Positions 24,636-32,998 of a DNA stretch of 41,467 nt are shown here, piece by piece. The notes beneath the pieces are model-generated. The model saw only the letters and a list, made by a program, of their open reading frames with translations. It made no database searches and was not told the DNA's origin. Positions within the stretch are counted from its first letter, which is position 1; every line of letters begins with the position of its first letter. This stretch comes from Bacteroidales bacterium UBA3143 (GTDB lineage: Bacteria > Bacteroidota > Bacteroidia > Bacteroidales > Dysgonomonadaceae), in contig DEZB01000065.1 in NCBI GenBank assembly GCA_002364735.1, positions 1 to 41,467 of the forward strand, read 5' to 3'. Position numbers and translations under genes: made by a program.

Positions 24636-27506
24636 ATGAATCGAAGAGATTTTCTAATACGCAGTACAGTTTTATCCTCCGGATTAATAGTTGCTAATTC
24701 TATGCCTTCATTGGGTGTAAATGCAATTGATAAAATGAGTAGAATGAAGAGGGGCGGTGTTTATCAACTTTTTAATGCTCCTGATTCTAAGCATCATCCA
24801 TTTGTTCGTTGGTGGTGGAATGGCGATAAAATAGAGAAAAATGAATTGATACGTGAGTTGCATCTATTGAAAGAAGCAGGAATTGGAGGGGTTGAAATCA
24901 ATCCAATTGAATTTCCTTCAACGGGTGACGATTTAGGTAAAAAATCATTGAGGTGGTTGAGCAATGAGTGGATAGATATGTTGGAAGTAACCTTTGCGGA
25001 AGCAAAAAAACTTGACATGACTTGCGATCTAATAGTGGGATCTGGTTGGCCATTTGGCTCAGAGACTCTGCCACGTGACGAACGTGCACAAGTAGTTATT
25101 ATATACGCAGAAACTATTGAGGGACCCACACCTTTTGAAACTTCTCAGTTCAATATTTTCAAGACAGTAGACCCTGGAGTGAGTGTACCATCGCTAAGTC
25201 GCACATTTGAAATACTTTCGCTGAAGATGGTTCCTGAACCTATGGCAGGTTTGGATCAAGTGGTTGATTTTTCACATAAAAGGAACGATGAGATTATTAC
25301 TATTGATGTTCCTGAAGGGAAACATGTTTTTTATGCACTGGTAAAGGTTGATTCGTTTGCCAGCGTAATAAATGGTGCTCCTGGTGCAGCAGGTCCTATA
25401 CTTGACCATATGAACAAAGAGGCAGTTCGAAAATACTTGGATAATATGTCCAACACGATTCAAAAAAAGACGGGGCCCCTATCCAATCATCTTCGTGCTT
25501 TCTTTAGTGACTCCATGGAGCTTGAAGGTAGTAACTGGACTACAGATTTTCCTCAAGAATTTGAGAAACGTCGTGGATATGATATTATGCCTTACTTGCC
25601 ATTTATTATGTTCAAAGTAGGTCGATTGGGTGGCACAATTGATGATAAATATGGTGCTAAAAAGACTCCCGAGTTTAATGAAGAGTTAAAACGCATTCGT
25701 TTCGATTTCGAATTTACAAAAGCAGAATTATTATATGAACGCTTCACTCTAACATATTTGCAATGGTGTAAAGACTTAAATGTGAAGTCAAGAGCACAAC
25801 CTTATGGTCGTGGTTTCTTCCCTCTACAAACCAGTTTGGGATACGATATTCCAGAGGGCGAGTCTTGGTCAACAAATTGGTTAAAGCATCGAATTGGAGA
25901 GGAAATGTCAGATGAGGATTATCGTCGTGGACGCGGTTATACAATGATTAATAAATATGTTTCCTCTGCTGCACATTTAACAGGAAAACGTCTTGTTAGT
26001 TGTGAGGAAATGACCAATACTTATAATGTGTTTAATATCACATTAGAGCACTTAAAAATTGGTTCGGACATGGCCATCATGTCAGGAATAACTCACTCCA
26101 TTTGGCATGGTTTTAATTATTCTCCACCTGAAGCTCCATTTCCTGGTTGGGTGCAATATGGATCATACTATAGCGAAAAGAACAATTGGTGGCCCTATTT
26201 CAAATACTTGAATAAATATAAAGCCCGACTTTCTGCTTTGTTGCAAAATGTTGATATGTATACAGATATGGCTATTCTTCCTCCCAATTATGACATGTGG
26301 GGAGAGATGGGCGTGCAGACTGACCCTTTTCCAGAAAAGCTGAACGTTCAATATACTTCTATTATCTGGGAGTCGATAAACAAAACGGGTGGAGCGGCTG
26401 ATTATGTTACTGAAAACATTATCAAAGATGCAAAGATAAAAAAGGGAAAACTAAGCTATGGACCTAAAGAGTATGATACGCTCTTTCTTGTAGAAGTAAC
26501 AAGTATGAACCCCGATATATTGAGAAAACTGTTAGATTTTGTTTCTTCAGGAGGTCGCATTTTTTGTATCGAAAAACTTCCAGAGAAGTCGTTAGGACTT
26601 GATAAATGGGCAGAGCGTGATAGAGAGGTGCAATCTTTGGTTTCGAAACTGAAAGGGTATCCAAAAAGATTTATTCTAATTGACAAACCTGAAGATAACA
26701 TGTTTTTGGAATGGTACACGCAGTTAATACCTAAATATAATTTATCGCAATACCTTACGATTGAGAAACCTAATAGGTTTTTTATGCAAACACGTTTTAC
26801 TGATGATGATAAAAATGAGATATTCTTTTTCCAAAACGTACACATGCATGATAGTTATAAAACAAATGTAACTTTCTCAAAAGCAATCAGTAAAGGTCGT
26901 TATCCGTGGCTATGGGATGTTGAAACTGGTGAGCGCTATAGAATTAAACCCAATGGTGATAGCTTTGAAGTGAACCTTGGACCAGCTGAAACACGTGTTA
27001 TTGCGTTTAGTAAAGATAAAGATGGCGCATTTTGGAGTCCAACTCCTGTGACAGGAAGCGATGTAACTTCTCTTGACAAATCATGGAAAGTGGAACTTCA
27101 GCATAGTCTTAAAGATTCGGTTAAAACATTCGATATGGATGAACTTACAGATCTGAGAGATACTGAACATGTCGAATTTTCGGGAACTGCTATTTATCGC
27201 AAAAAGATAAATGTGAACACTAAAAATGATGTTTACTTGAATCTTGGTAAGGTGTGGGGCGTGTCCGAATTATTTGTAAATGGGGAGTCGTGTGGTGTTA
27301 AATGGTATGGTAACCGTATTTACAATTTGAAAGGAATAGCAAAAGAGGGCATCAATGATATTGAAGTTCGAATTATTACTTCAATGGGTAACTACATGAA
27401 AACTTTAACAGATAATGAAACTGCACAGAAGTTTCTTGTACTTAAAAACAAAAACCAAGATATTCAATCAATGGGTTTATTAGGCCCTGTAACGCTTTAT
27501 CAATAA
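24636..27506 (+). CDS. GH106-like alpha-L-rhamnosidase, copy 2 (Tat-type leader)
   Basis: This 956-residue paralogue of the preceding gene has the same layout: a twin-arginine leader (MNRRDFLIRSTVLSSG), RWWWNG (58-63), GIGGVEIN (82-89), VGSGWPFG (134-141), LVSCEEMTN, SIWHGFNYSPPEAPFPGW and WWPYFKYLNKYKARLSALL. The C-terminal beta-sandwich (LGKVWGVSELFVNGESCGVKWYG) ends with SMGLLGPVTLYQ. The two copies differ widely between these blocks, including a longer segment before the SCEE motif (IGEEMSDEDYRRGRGYT). They may therefore attack different rhamnose linkages, for example backbone versus side-chain, which is inference. It lies 96 bases after copy 1 with no terminator between, and 19 bases before the first GH28 gene. 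Confidence 0.9.
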   Translation: MNRRDFLIRSTVLSSGLIVANSMPSLGVNAIDKMSRMKRGGVYQLFNAPDSKHHPFVRWWWNGDKIEKNELIRELHLLKEAGIGGVEINPIEFPSTGDDLGKKSLRWLSNEWIDMLEVTFAEAKKLDMTCDLIVGSGWPFGSETLPRDERAQVVIIYAETIEGPTPFETSQFNIFKTVDPGVSVPSLSRTFEILSLKMVPEPMAGLDQVVDFSHKRNDEIITIDVPEGKHVFYALVKVDSFASVINGAPGAAGPILDHMNKEAVRKYLDNMSNTIQKKTGPLSNHLRAFFSDSMELEGSNWTTDFPQEFEKRRGYDIMPYLPFIMFKVGRLGGTIDDKYGAKKTPEFNEELKRIRFDFEFTKAELLYERFTLTYLQWCKDLNVKSRAQPYGRGFFPLQTSLGYDIPEGESWSTNWLKHRIGEEMSDEDYRRGRGYTMINKYVSSAAHLTGKRLVSCEEMTNTYNVFNITLEHLKIGSDMAIMSGITHSIWHGFNYSPPEAPFPGWVQYGSYYSEKNNWWPYFKYLNKYKARLSALLQNVDMYTDMAILPPNYDMWGEMGVQTDPFPEKLNVQYTSIIWESINKTGGAADYVTENIIKDAKIKKGKLSYGPKEYDTLFLVEVTSMNPDILRKLLDFVSSGGRIFCIEKLPEKSLGLDKWAERDREVQSLVSKLKGYPKRFILIDKPEDNMFLEWYTQLIPKYNLSQYLTIEKPNRFFMQTRFTDDDKNEIFFFQNVHMHDSYKTNVTFSKAISKGRYPWLWDVETGERYRIKPNGDSFEVNLGPAETRVIAFSKDKDGAFWSPTPVTGSDVTSLDKSWKVELQHSLKDSVKTFDMDELTDLRDTEHVEFSGTAIYRKKINVNTKNDVYLNLGKVWGVSELFVNGESCGVKWYGNRIYNLKGIAKEGINDIEVRIITSMGNYMKTLTDNETAQKFLVLKNKNQDIQSMGLLGPVTLYQ

Positions 27507-27525
27507 ATACATAAACCGTAGAAAT

Positions 27526-29004
27526 ATGAACAATTTAAAATCAATTATTTTATCCCTTTTTCTTTTTTCTCTTTTGGGGATTAATGCAAAAGATTACAAT
27601 GCCTCCATTTTTGGCATTAAATCAAATGGTACTACATTAAATACGACCTCTATACAAAAAGCCATCAATCTTATTCATGAAGAAGGTGGCGGTAAGTTGG
27701 TGTTTTATGTGGGACGTTATCTTACTGGAACTATTGAAATGAAACCCAATGTACATATTGTCTTAAATGAAGGGGCGATACTTGTTGGGTCAACAAATAT
27801 TTACGATTACAATATAGAAACACCAAACACTGCATTGGTATATGCCAAGAATGCTGACAATATTTCAATTACTGGTATGGGTGTTATAGATGGACAGGGT
27901 AGAGATGTGGCTTATAGTGTGTTAGACCAAGTGCATAAAGGCATTCTTAGCGATCCATTGAAATATGATCGTTCTGCACAAATGCGACCAAAAGGAATGT
28001 ATTTTCGTGAATGTAACAATGTATTGATAAAGGGAATTACAGTCAAAGATGCTGCAGAATGGGTACTGGTATATGATCAGTGTGAAAACCTGAAAATAGA
28101 TAGCATTACAGTTGATAGCAAGGCATTTTGGAATAACGATGGGGTTGATATTGTTGATTGTAAAGATGTGCTCATTACCAATTCGTTTTTTGATGCTGCT
28201 GATGATGCAATTTGTTTTAAATCGCACGATCCAGAAAAGATGTGTGAAAATGTAGAGGTTCGTAACTGTGTTGCACGTTCAAGTGCCAGTGGCATTAAGT
28301 TTGGAACTGTAACAAGAGGCGGATACAAAAATTTTAAAATCATCAATAACAAAGTTTACGATACATACCGCTCAGCCATTACCCTTGCTACACCTGATGG
28401 GGGAGTTATTGACAATATTTTAGTTGACAGTCTTTATGCATATAATACTGGTAATGCAATATTTCTTCGTATAGGTGAAAGATGGAATAATGGAAAAACA
28501 GGATCGATGAGTAACATTACAATCAAAAACATGTTTGCTGAGATAGCCGAAACTAAGCCCGATGCTGGTTACGAATATGAAGGACCAATTGAAGATTTGC
28601 CACGCAATATTTCACCCGCAGTTATTACTGGATTACCAGGGCAAGATATAACAAACGTTACATTGAGTAACATCCAAATAATATACCCTGGCAATAGCAA
28701 TCCAAATTATGCTTACCGTGGTACATCTCCAGCCGATTTAGATGGTATACCCGAAATGAAAGATAGCTACCCTGAGTTTTCTCAGTTTAAAGAACTGCCT
28801 GCTTGGGGTTTCTATGTGAGACATGCGAAAAATATAACTTTCGACAACGTAACGCTGACTGCTAAAGGCAAAGAATATCGTCCAGCAATTGTTCTTGACG
28901 ATGTTAAAGGTGCTACTTTTTCTAAGGTGAAATATAATGAACCAGGAGATGCTAAAAAACAATTACATAGCTACAAATCAACAGGTATTGTTGAGAGAAA
29001 ATAA
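27526..29004 (+). CDS. GH28-like pectin hydrolase, copy 1
   Basis: GH28 enzymes are right-handed beta-helix hydrolases acting on galacturonic-acid linkages in homogalacturonan or rhamnogalacturonan. The 492-residue protein has a Sec leader ending INA before KDY (about residue 21). It opens with the usual ASIFGIKSNGTTLNT...IQKAI and GGGKLVFYVGRYLTGTI pattern. The catalytic aspartates are present: N204-D205 in WNNDGVDIVD, and D226-D227 in AADDAICFKS. The third canonical motif (GHG) is replaced by SSASGIKFGT (252-261), and a RIK motif is not evident, so this is a distinct subfamily, possibly exo-acting. The next gene is a close paralogue 20 bases downstream, part of one operon with the rhamnosidases. 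Confidence 0.88.
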   Translation: MNNLKSIILSLFLFSLLGINAKDYNASIFGIKSNGTTLNTTSIQKAINLIHEEGGGKLVFYVGRYLTGTIEMKPNVHIVLNEGAILVGSTNIYDYNIETPNTALVYAKNADNISITGMGVIDGQGRDVAYSVLDQVHKGILSDPLKYDRSAQMRPKGMYFRECNNVLIKGITVKDAAEWVLVYDQCENLKIDSITVDSKAFWNNDGVDIVDCKDVLITNSFFDAADDAICFKSHDPEKMCENVEVRNCVARSSASGIKFGTVTRGGYKNFKIINNKVYDTYRSAITLATPDGGVIDNILVDSLYAYNTGNAIFLRIGERWNNGKTGSMSNITIKNMFAEIAETKPDAGYEYEGPIEDLPRNISPAVITGLPGQDITNVTLSNIQIIYPGNSNPNYAYRGTSPADLDGIPEMKDSYPEFSQFKELPAWGFYVRHAKNITFDNVTLTAKGKEYRPAIVLDDVKGATFSKVKYNEPGDAKKQLHSYKSTGIVERK

Positions 29005-29024
29005 ACTATAATAAATAAGATAAG

Positions 29025-30512
29025 ATGAACAAAATAAAATATATTTTAGTTGCATTATTTTGCACATTTAGTTTGCATAACTGGGCAAAAGATTACAATG
29101 TTGCAGACTTTGGAGCCAAAGCAGACGGACATACTTTAAATACGCGCACTATTCAAAAAGCCATTGATTATGTTAGTTCGCATGGTGGAGGTAGATTAGT
29201 GTTTCAGGCGGGGAATTATGTAACAGGCAGTATCTACTTAAAATCTGATGTTACGCTTCATTTAGAGCATGGTGCATCCATCTTGGGGTCTAATAACCCT
29301 TTCGATTATGTGATAGATCCTTACATAAAGTGGGCGTCAATGATATTTGCGCTAAAACAAGACAATATTGGTATTACCGGAAAAGGAACTGTTAATGGTC
29401 GTGGGTTTACGACTGCAAATAACTTGGTAGAGTATATTCACCGCGGCATTTTTGAAGATGAATTATTATATGACAGACCACGAGAGTGGAGACGTCCACA
29501 AAACATCTACTTTAGAGAGTGTACTAATGTGAAAATAACAGATATTACACTGCGTGACCCTGCAAGTTGGAATCAAACTTACGATCAGTGTAAAAATGTA
29601 TATGTTGATAATATATATGTTGATAGTAAATCCTATTGGAATAATGACGGAATTGACATTGTCGATTGTGATGGTGTGGAAATTAGAAACTGTTTTATAG
29701 ATGCTGCCGATGATGTGTTTTGTTTTAAATCGCACGATCCAAACAGTATTTGTCAAAATGTAATTGTAGAAAACTGTATTGGTCGCTCCAGTGCAAATGG
29801 TTTGAAATTTGGGACTGTTTCTCGTGGGGGATTTCGCAATTTCAAAATTAAAAATCTAACAATTTACGATACTTTCCGTTCGGCCATAACATTTGCTGCG
29901 GTCGATGGTGGAATAGTTGAGAATATTGAAGTAGATAGTGTACGTGCCATTAATACAGGAAATGTAATTTTTCTTCGTATTGGCGATCGTTGGTCTAATG
30001 GAAAAGAACCAAGCATGAAAAATATCACTATTTCAAATGTTTATGCAGAAGTGCCGCTTGGTAAACCTGATATCGGTTATAACTATGAAGGTCCGATTGA
30101 AGATAATCCACGGAATATTTCTCCTGCGAGCATTGTTGGACTTCCTGATTATAAAATTCAGAATGTAAAGCTCAAAAATATTGAGATTGTTTATCCTGGT
30201 GCTGGTAATCCTTTGTATGCTTATAGAGGAACAAGTGCTGCGGAGCTTGACAGTATCCCTGAAATGCCTGCAAAGTATCCAGAGTTTTCGCAATGGAGAG
30301 AGTTGCCAGCTTGGGGATTCTATGTTCGTCATGCAGAAGGTATTGAGTTTGAGAATGTAACTTTTACTGCTGAGAAGAAAGATTACCGTCCTTCAATAGT
30401 ACTTGACGATGTTAAAGGTGCAACATTTGATAATGTCAAATTTAACGAACCTGACAGCAAAGGCAAGCAGCAGATAATTCAGCATAACTCTACAAATGTA
30501 GTCGTTAAATAA
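29025..30512 (+). CDS. GH28-like pectin hydrolase, copy 2
   Basis: This 495-residue paralogue of the preceding gene has a Sec leader ending NWA before KDY. Catalytic aspartates are conserved: D208 in YWNNDGIDIVD and D229-D230 in AADDVFCFKS. The third motif is again of the SSANGLKFGT type rather than GHG. The region ADFGAKADGHTLNT...IQKAI is typical of the family start. The C-terminal stretch (ELPAWGFYVRHAEGIEFENVTFTA, then YRPSIVLDDVKGATFDNVKFNEP) is shared with copy 1 almost word for word. Copies 1 and 2 therefore arose by tandem duplication. Differences are concentrated around residues 95-160 (YIKWASMIFAL and the REWRRPQNIYF area), so the substrate may differ. Confidence 0.88.
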   Translation: MNKIKYILVALFCTFSLHNWAKDYNVADFGAKADGHTLNTRTIQKAIDYVSSHGGGRLVFQAGNYVTGSIYLKSDVTLHLEHGASILGSNNPFDYVIDPYIKWASMIFALKQDNIGITGKGTVNGRGFTTANNLVEYIHRGIFEDELLYDRPREWRRPQNIYFRECTNVKITDITLRDPASWNQTYDQCKNVYVDNIYVDSKSYWNNDGIDIVDCDGVEIRNCFIDAADDVFCFKSHDPNSICQNVIVENCIGRSSANGLKFGTVSRGGFRNFKIKNLTIYDTFRSAITFAAVDGGIVENIEVDSVRAINTGNVIFLRIGDRWSNGKEPSMKNITISNVYAEVPLGKPDIGYNYEGPIEDNPRNISPASIVGLPDYKIQNVKLKNIEIVYPGAGNPLYAYRGTSAAELDSIPEMPAKYPEFSQWRELPAWGFYVRHAEGIEFENVTFTAEKKDYRPSIVLDDVKGATFDNVKFNEPDSKGKQQIIQHNSTNVVVK

Positions 30513-30551
30513 ACGCTAACTTATACAATTGAAATATCCACAATTAAAATT

Positions 30552-31322
30552 ATGATAATGAGCAAATATAAATTATATATAATCAGCGTAATGCTATTAT
30601 TTACGCTACACCTATCTGCTAACGAATCTGCTAAAGAGTACAAAGCTTCATTGTTTGGAGTCATGTCTAACGGTGTAACGCTTAACACGGGTTCAATTCA
30701 GTATGCCATTGATTTTATTAGTGAAAATGGCGGTGGCAATTTGACTTTTTATGTTGGTCGCTATCTCACTGGTAGTTTTCATTTAAAGTCAAATGTGACA
30801 ATAGAGCTTAAAGAAGGAGCTGTTTTGGTTGCATTTCCATCTATTTATGATTATTTCGAAGTGAATGGAACAAATGCACTGATACTGGGAGACAGTATTG
30901 ATAATGTTGGAATTATTGGTAAAGGTGTTATAGTTGGAAGCGGACAAGATGTATTAAATAGCATCAAAGAGCAAAATCAGAAAGGTTATTTAGAACAGGC
31001 AGAATCGAAAGCTAAGCCTGCATTGATTAACCTAAATGAATGTAGCAATGTAACCATTGATGGTGTTATATTGCGCGATGCTTGTGGCGATTTTCAGGTT
31101 TATACAGGGTGCAACAATCTTAAAATTAATAACATAACTGTAGAGAACGCCTCTCTTCCAAACAGCAATGGAATTGTTCTTTCCAACAGTGATGGTTTTA
31201 CCCTTTCTGATTCTTATTTAGATGTCTCGGGAAAGGAACTACTCATACACGGAAGTACTAAAAATATTTCAATAGAGAACACAATCAATGCAAAAGGACA
31301 AAAGGTAAAAGGGTCAAAATGA
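30552..31322 (+). CDS. Short GH28-like beta-helix protein lacking catalytic aspartates
   Basis: This 256-residue protein is clearly derived from the two GH28 genes before it: a Sec leader (hydrophobic about 8-22), then YKASLFGVMSNGVTLNT, GGGNLTFYVGRYLTGSF, and NVTIDGVILRDACGDFQVYTGCNNLKINNITVEN. Where copy 1 has WNNDGVDIVD it has PNSNGIVLSN (the aspartate is N206). Where copy 1 has the DD pair it has SGKELLIHG (G227-K228). The whole second half of the family domain is absent, and the protein stops soon after. The frame is intact and the family resemblance continues to the stop, so this looks like a retained protein, not simple decay. A glycan-binding or scaffolding role is possible but unproven. 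A second ATG (30558) could be the true start. A strong terminator follows. Confidence 0.8.
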   Translation: MIMSKYKLYIISVMLLFTLHLSANESAKEYKASLFGVMSNGVTLNTGSIQYAIDFISENGGGNLTFYVGRYLTGSFHLKSNVTIELKEGAVLVAFPSIYDYFEVNGTNALILGDSIDNVGIIGKGVIVGSGQDVLNSIKEQNQKGYLEQAESKAKPALINLNECSNVTIDGVILRDACGDFQVYTGCNNLKINNITVENASLPNSNGIVLSNSDGFTLSDSYLDVSGKELLIHGSTKNISIENTINAKGQKVKGSK

Positions 31323-31406
31323 GAAGAGCAATAGGAGTTTAATAGCGGATAATACAGGTTTAAAATGACTCCAATAGTATATTGGGAACAATAACAAATA
31401 ATTTTG

Positions 31407-31452
31407 CCCAACTCTAAAACAATTAATACTTTTGGAGTTGGGTTATTGTTTT
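31407..31452 (+). terminator. Strong hairpin terminator closing the GH106-GH28 operon
   Basis: CCCAACTCTAAAA (31407-31419) pairs with TTTTGGAGTTGGG (31430-31442), one T-G wobble, ten-base loop, then TTATTGTTTT. An AACAATAA further upstream (31387-31394) can pair with TTATTGTT (31443-31450). Confidence 0.85.
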
Positions 31453-31592
31453 AGATATCTCGATTTTTTAAACTCCTCACGAGTTCTATAGTCTATTCCT
31501 TAATTCGGAATTACTTATTTTGAACAATGCTTTTATTGTTAGAAAGCTTAAAATTAAAAATAATGCAAATACAAATTATAAACCACATTACA

Positions 31593-32870
31593 ATGAGAAA
31601 ATTACTTTTATTATTCATAATTATCACTTCTTCTTTTGGTTTATCTGCACAGGATTTAAATTATGCAAAAGAAGTAGTTAAAACACTTGCTTCACCCGAA
31701 TTTAAGGGGAGAGGCTATGTTGGAAACGGGCATAAAATTGCTGCAAAATACATCAGTAAACAATATGCTGAAATTGGATTAGAATCATTCGGTAAAAACT
31801 ATTTCCAACCTTTTGAGATAACTGCTAACACGTTTCCATCAAAGATGGAACTTAAATTTAACGGAGAGGAGCTTATCCCTGGAAAAGACTATATTATCGA
31901 TCCAAAATCTCCGTCAATAAAGGGGAAATATCCAATTATTGTAATCCGTGACAAAGACTTGTTAGATGAAACTAAGCTTGCTGATTTAAATAAAAACTCC
32001 GCAGGAAAAGTTGTCGTTATTGATGAAACCAAATCTAAGATTGAAACCCCAGATGACAAAAAGAAGATGAAAGAATTAATGGACTATGTGAAGTATAGCC
32101 CTGAGGTTCCTTCAATTGCAACCATTATATACACAGATAAAAAATTAACATGGAGCGGCTCTACAAGTCAAAAAGATAAAGCAACTTTTATTGTAAATAG
32201 GGAGTTTAATCTTGAAAGTATAAAAGAAATAAGCATTAATGTAAAGGCAAAATTTATAAAATTAAAAACAAGCAATGTAGTTGGATATATTAAAGGTACC
32301 GAAGAACCTGATACCTTCTTGGTTATGACAGGTCATTATGATCATTTAGGAAAAATGGGTTCTAAAATGTACATACCTGGTGCAAACGATAATGCCAGTG
32401 GAATTGGAATGATGCTAAGTTTAGCAAAATACTACAAAGAAAATCCGCCCCAATATTCTATTGCTTTTATGGCTTTAGCAGCTGAGGAGATGGGGATACT
32501 TGGAGCAGAACATTATGTGGAAAATCCTATGTTTGATCTTGGTAAAATCCGTTTTCTTGTTAATTTTGATATGGCTGGAACAGGAGATGAGGGTATTAAA
32601 GTAGTAAATGGAACTGTTTATAAAAAAGAGTTTGATTTATTGAGCAGTATAAATAAAGAAAACAATTACATTCATTCGGTTAACATTAGAGGCGAGTCGT
32701 GTAACAGCGATCATTGTATGTTCTATCGAAAGGGAGTGCCCAGTTACTTTATTTATACAATGGGTGGAATTCAAGCATATCACGATATATACGACAGATA
32801 TGAAACCTTGCCATTTACTGCATTCGAAGGTTATTCGAAGCTAATGATTAAGTTTTTTGATACTTTCTAA
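31593..32870 (+). CDS. Secreted M28-family metallopeptidase
   Basis: M28 enzymes are two-zinc aminopeptidases. The 425-residue protein starts with a clear Sec leader (MRKLLLLFIIITSSFGLSAQ, cleavage before DLNY). The frame is open 22 codons further upstream, but those residues are not leader-like, so the ATG at 31593 is used. The N-terminal 30-220 is a PA-like insert region. The zinc ligands are all seen: H248 (TGHYDHLG), D266 (GANDNASG), E298-E299 (AAEEMGILGAEHY, one of them the general base), D326 (NFDMAGT) and H374 (SDHCMFYRKG). The target peptide is unknown. It leads a cluster with a C69 dipeptidase and a GH92 mannosidase. Confidence 0.92.
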   Translation: MRKLLLLFIIITSSFGLSAQDLNYAKEVVKTLASPEFKGRGYVGNGHKIAAKYISKQYAEIGLESFGKNYFQPFEITANTFPSKMELKFNGEELIPGKDYIIDPKSPSIKGKYPIIVIRDKDLLDETKLADLNKNSAGKVVVIDETKSKIETPDDKKKMKELMDYVKYSPEVPSIATIIYTDKKLTWSGSTSQKDKATFIVNREFNLESIKEISINVKAKFIKLKTSNVVGYIKGTEEPDTFLVMTGHYDHLGKMGSKMYIPGANDNASGIGMMLSLAKYYKENPPQYSIAFMALAAEEMGILGAEHYVENPMFDLGKIRFLVNFDMAGTGDEGIKVVNGTVYKKEFDLLSSINKENNYIHSVNIRGESCNSDHCMFYRKGVPSYFIYTMGGIQAYHDIYDRYETLPFTAFEGYSKLMIKFFDTF

Positions 32871-32998
32871 ACCAACAAGCTTTTTTTATTGGGAGTTTTA
32901 TAATAAAAATGTCAACATGAGAATCCTGATAAATTGTTATAAGTTATGTTGATCTCTTGATTATGTCTGAGATAACCTAAGCTAAAATTATTGTTTAT

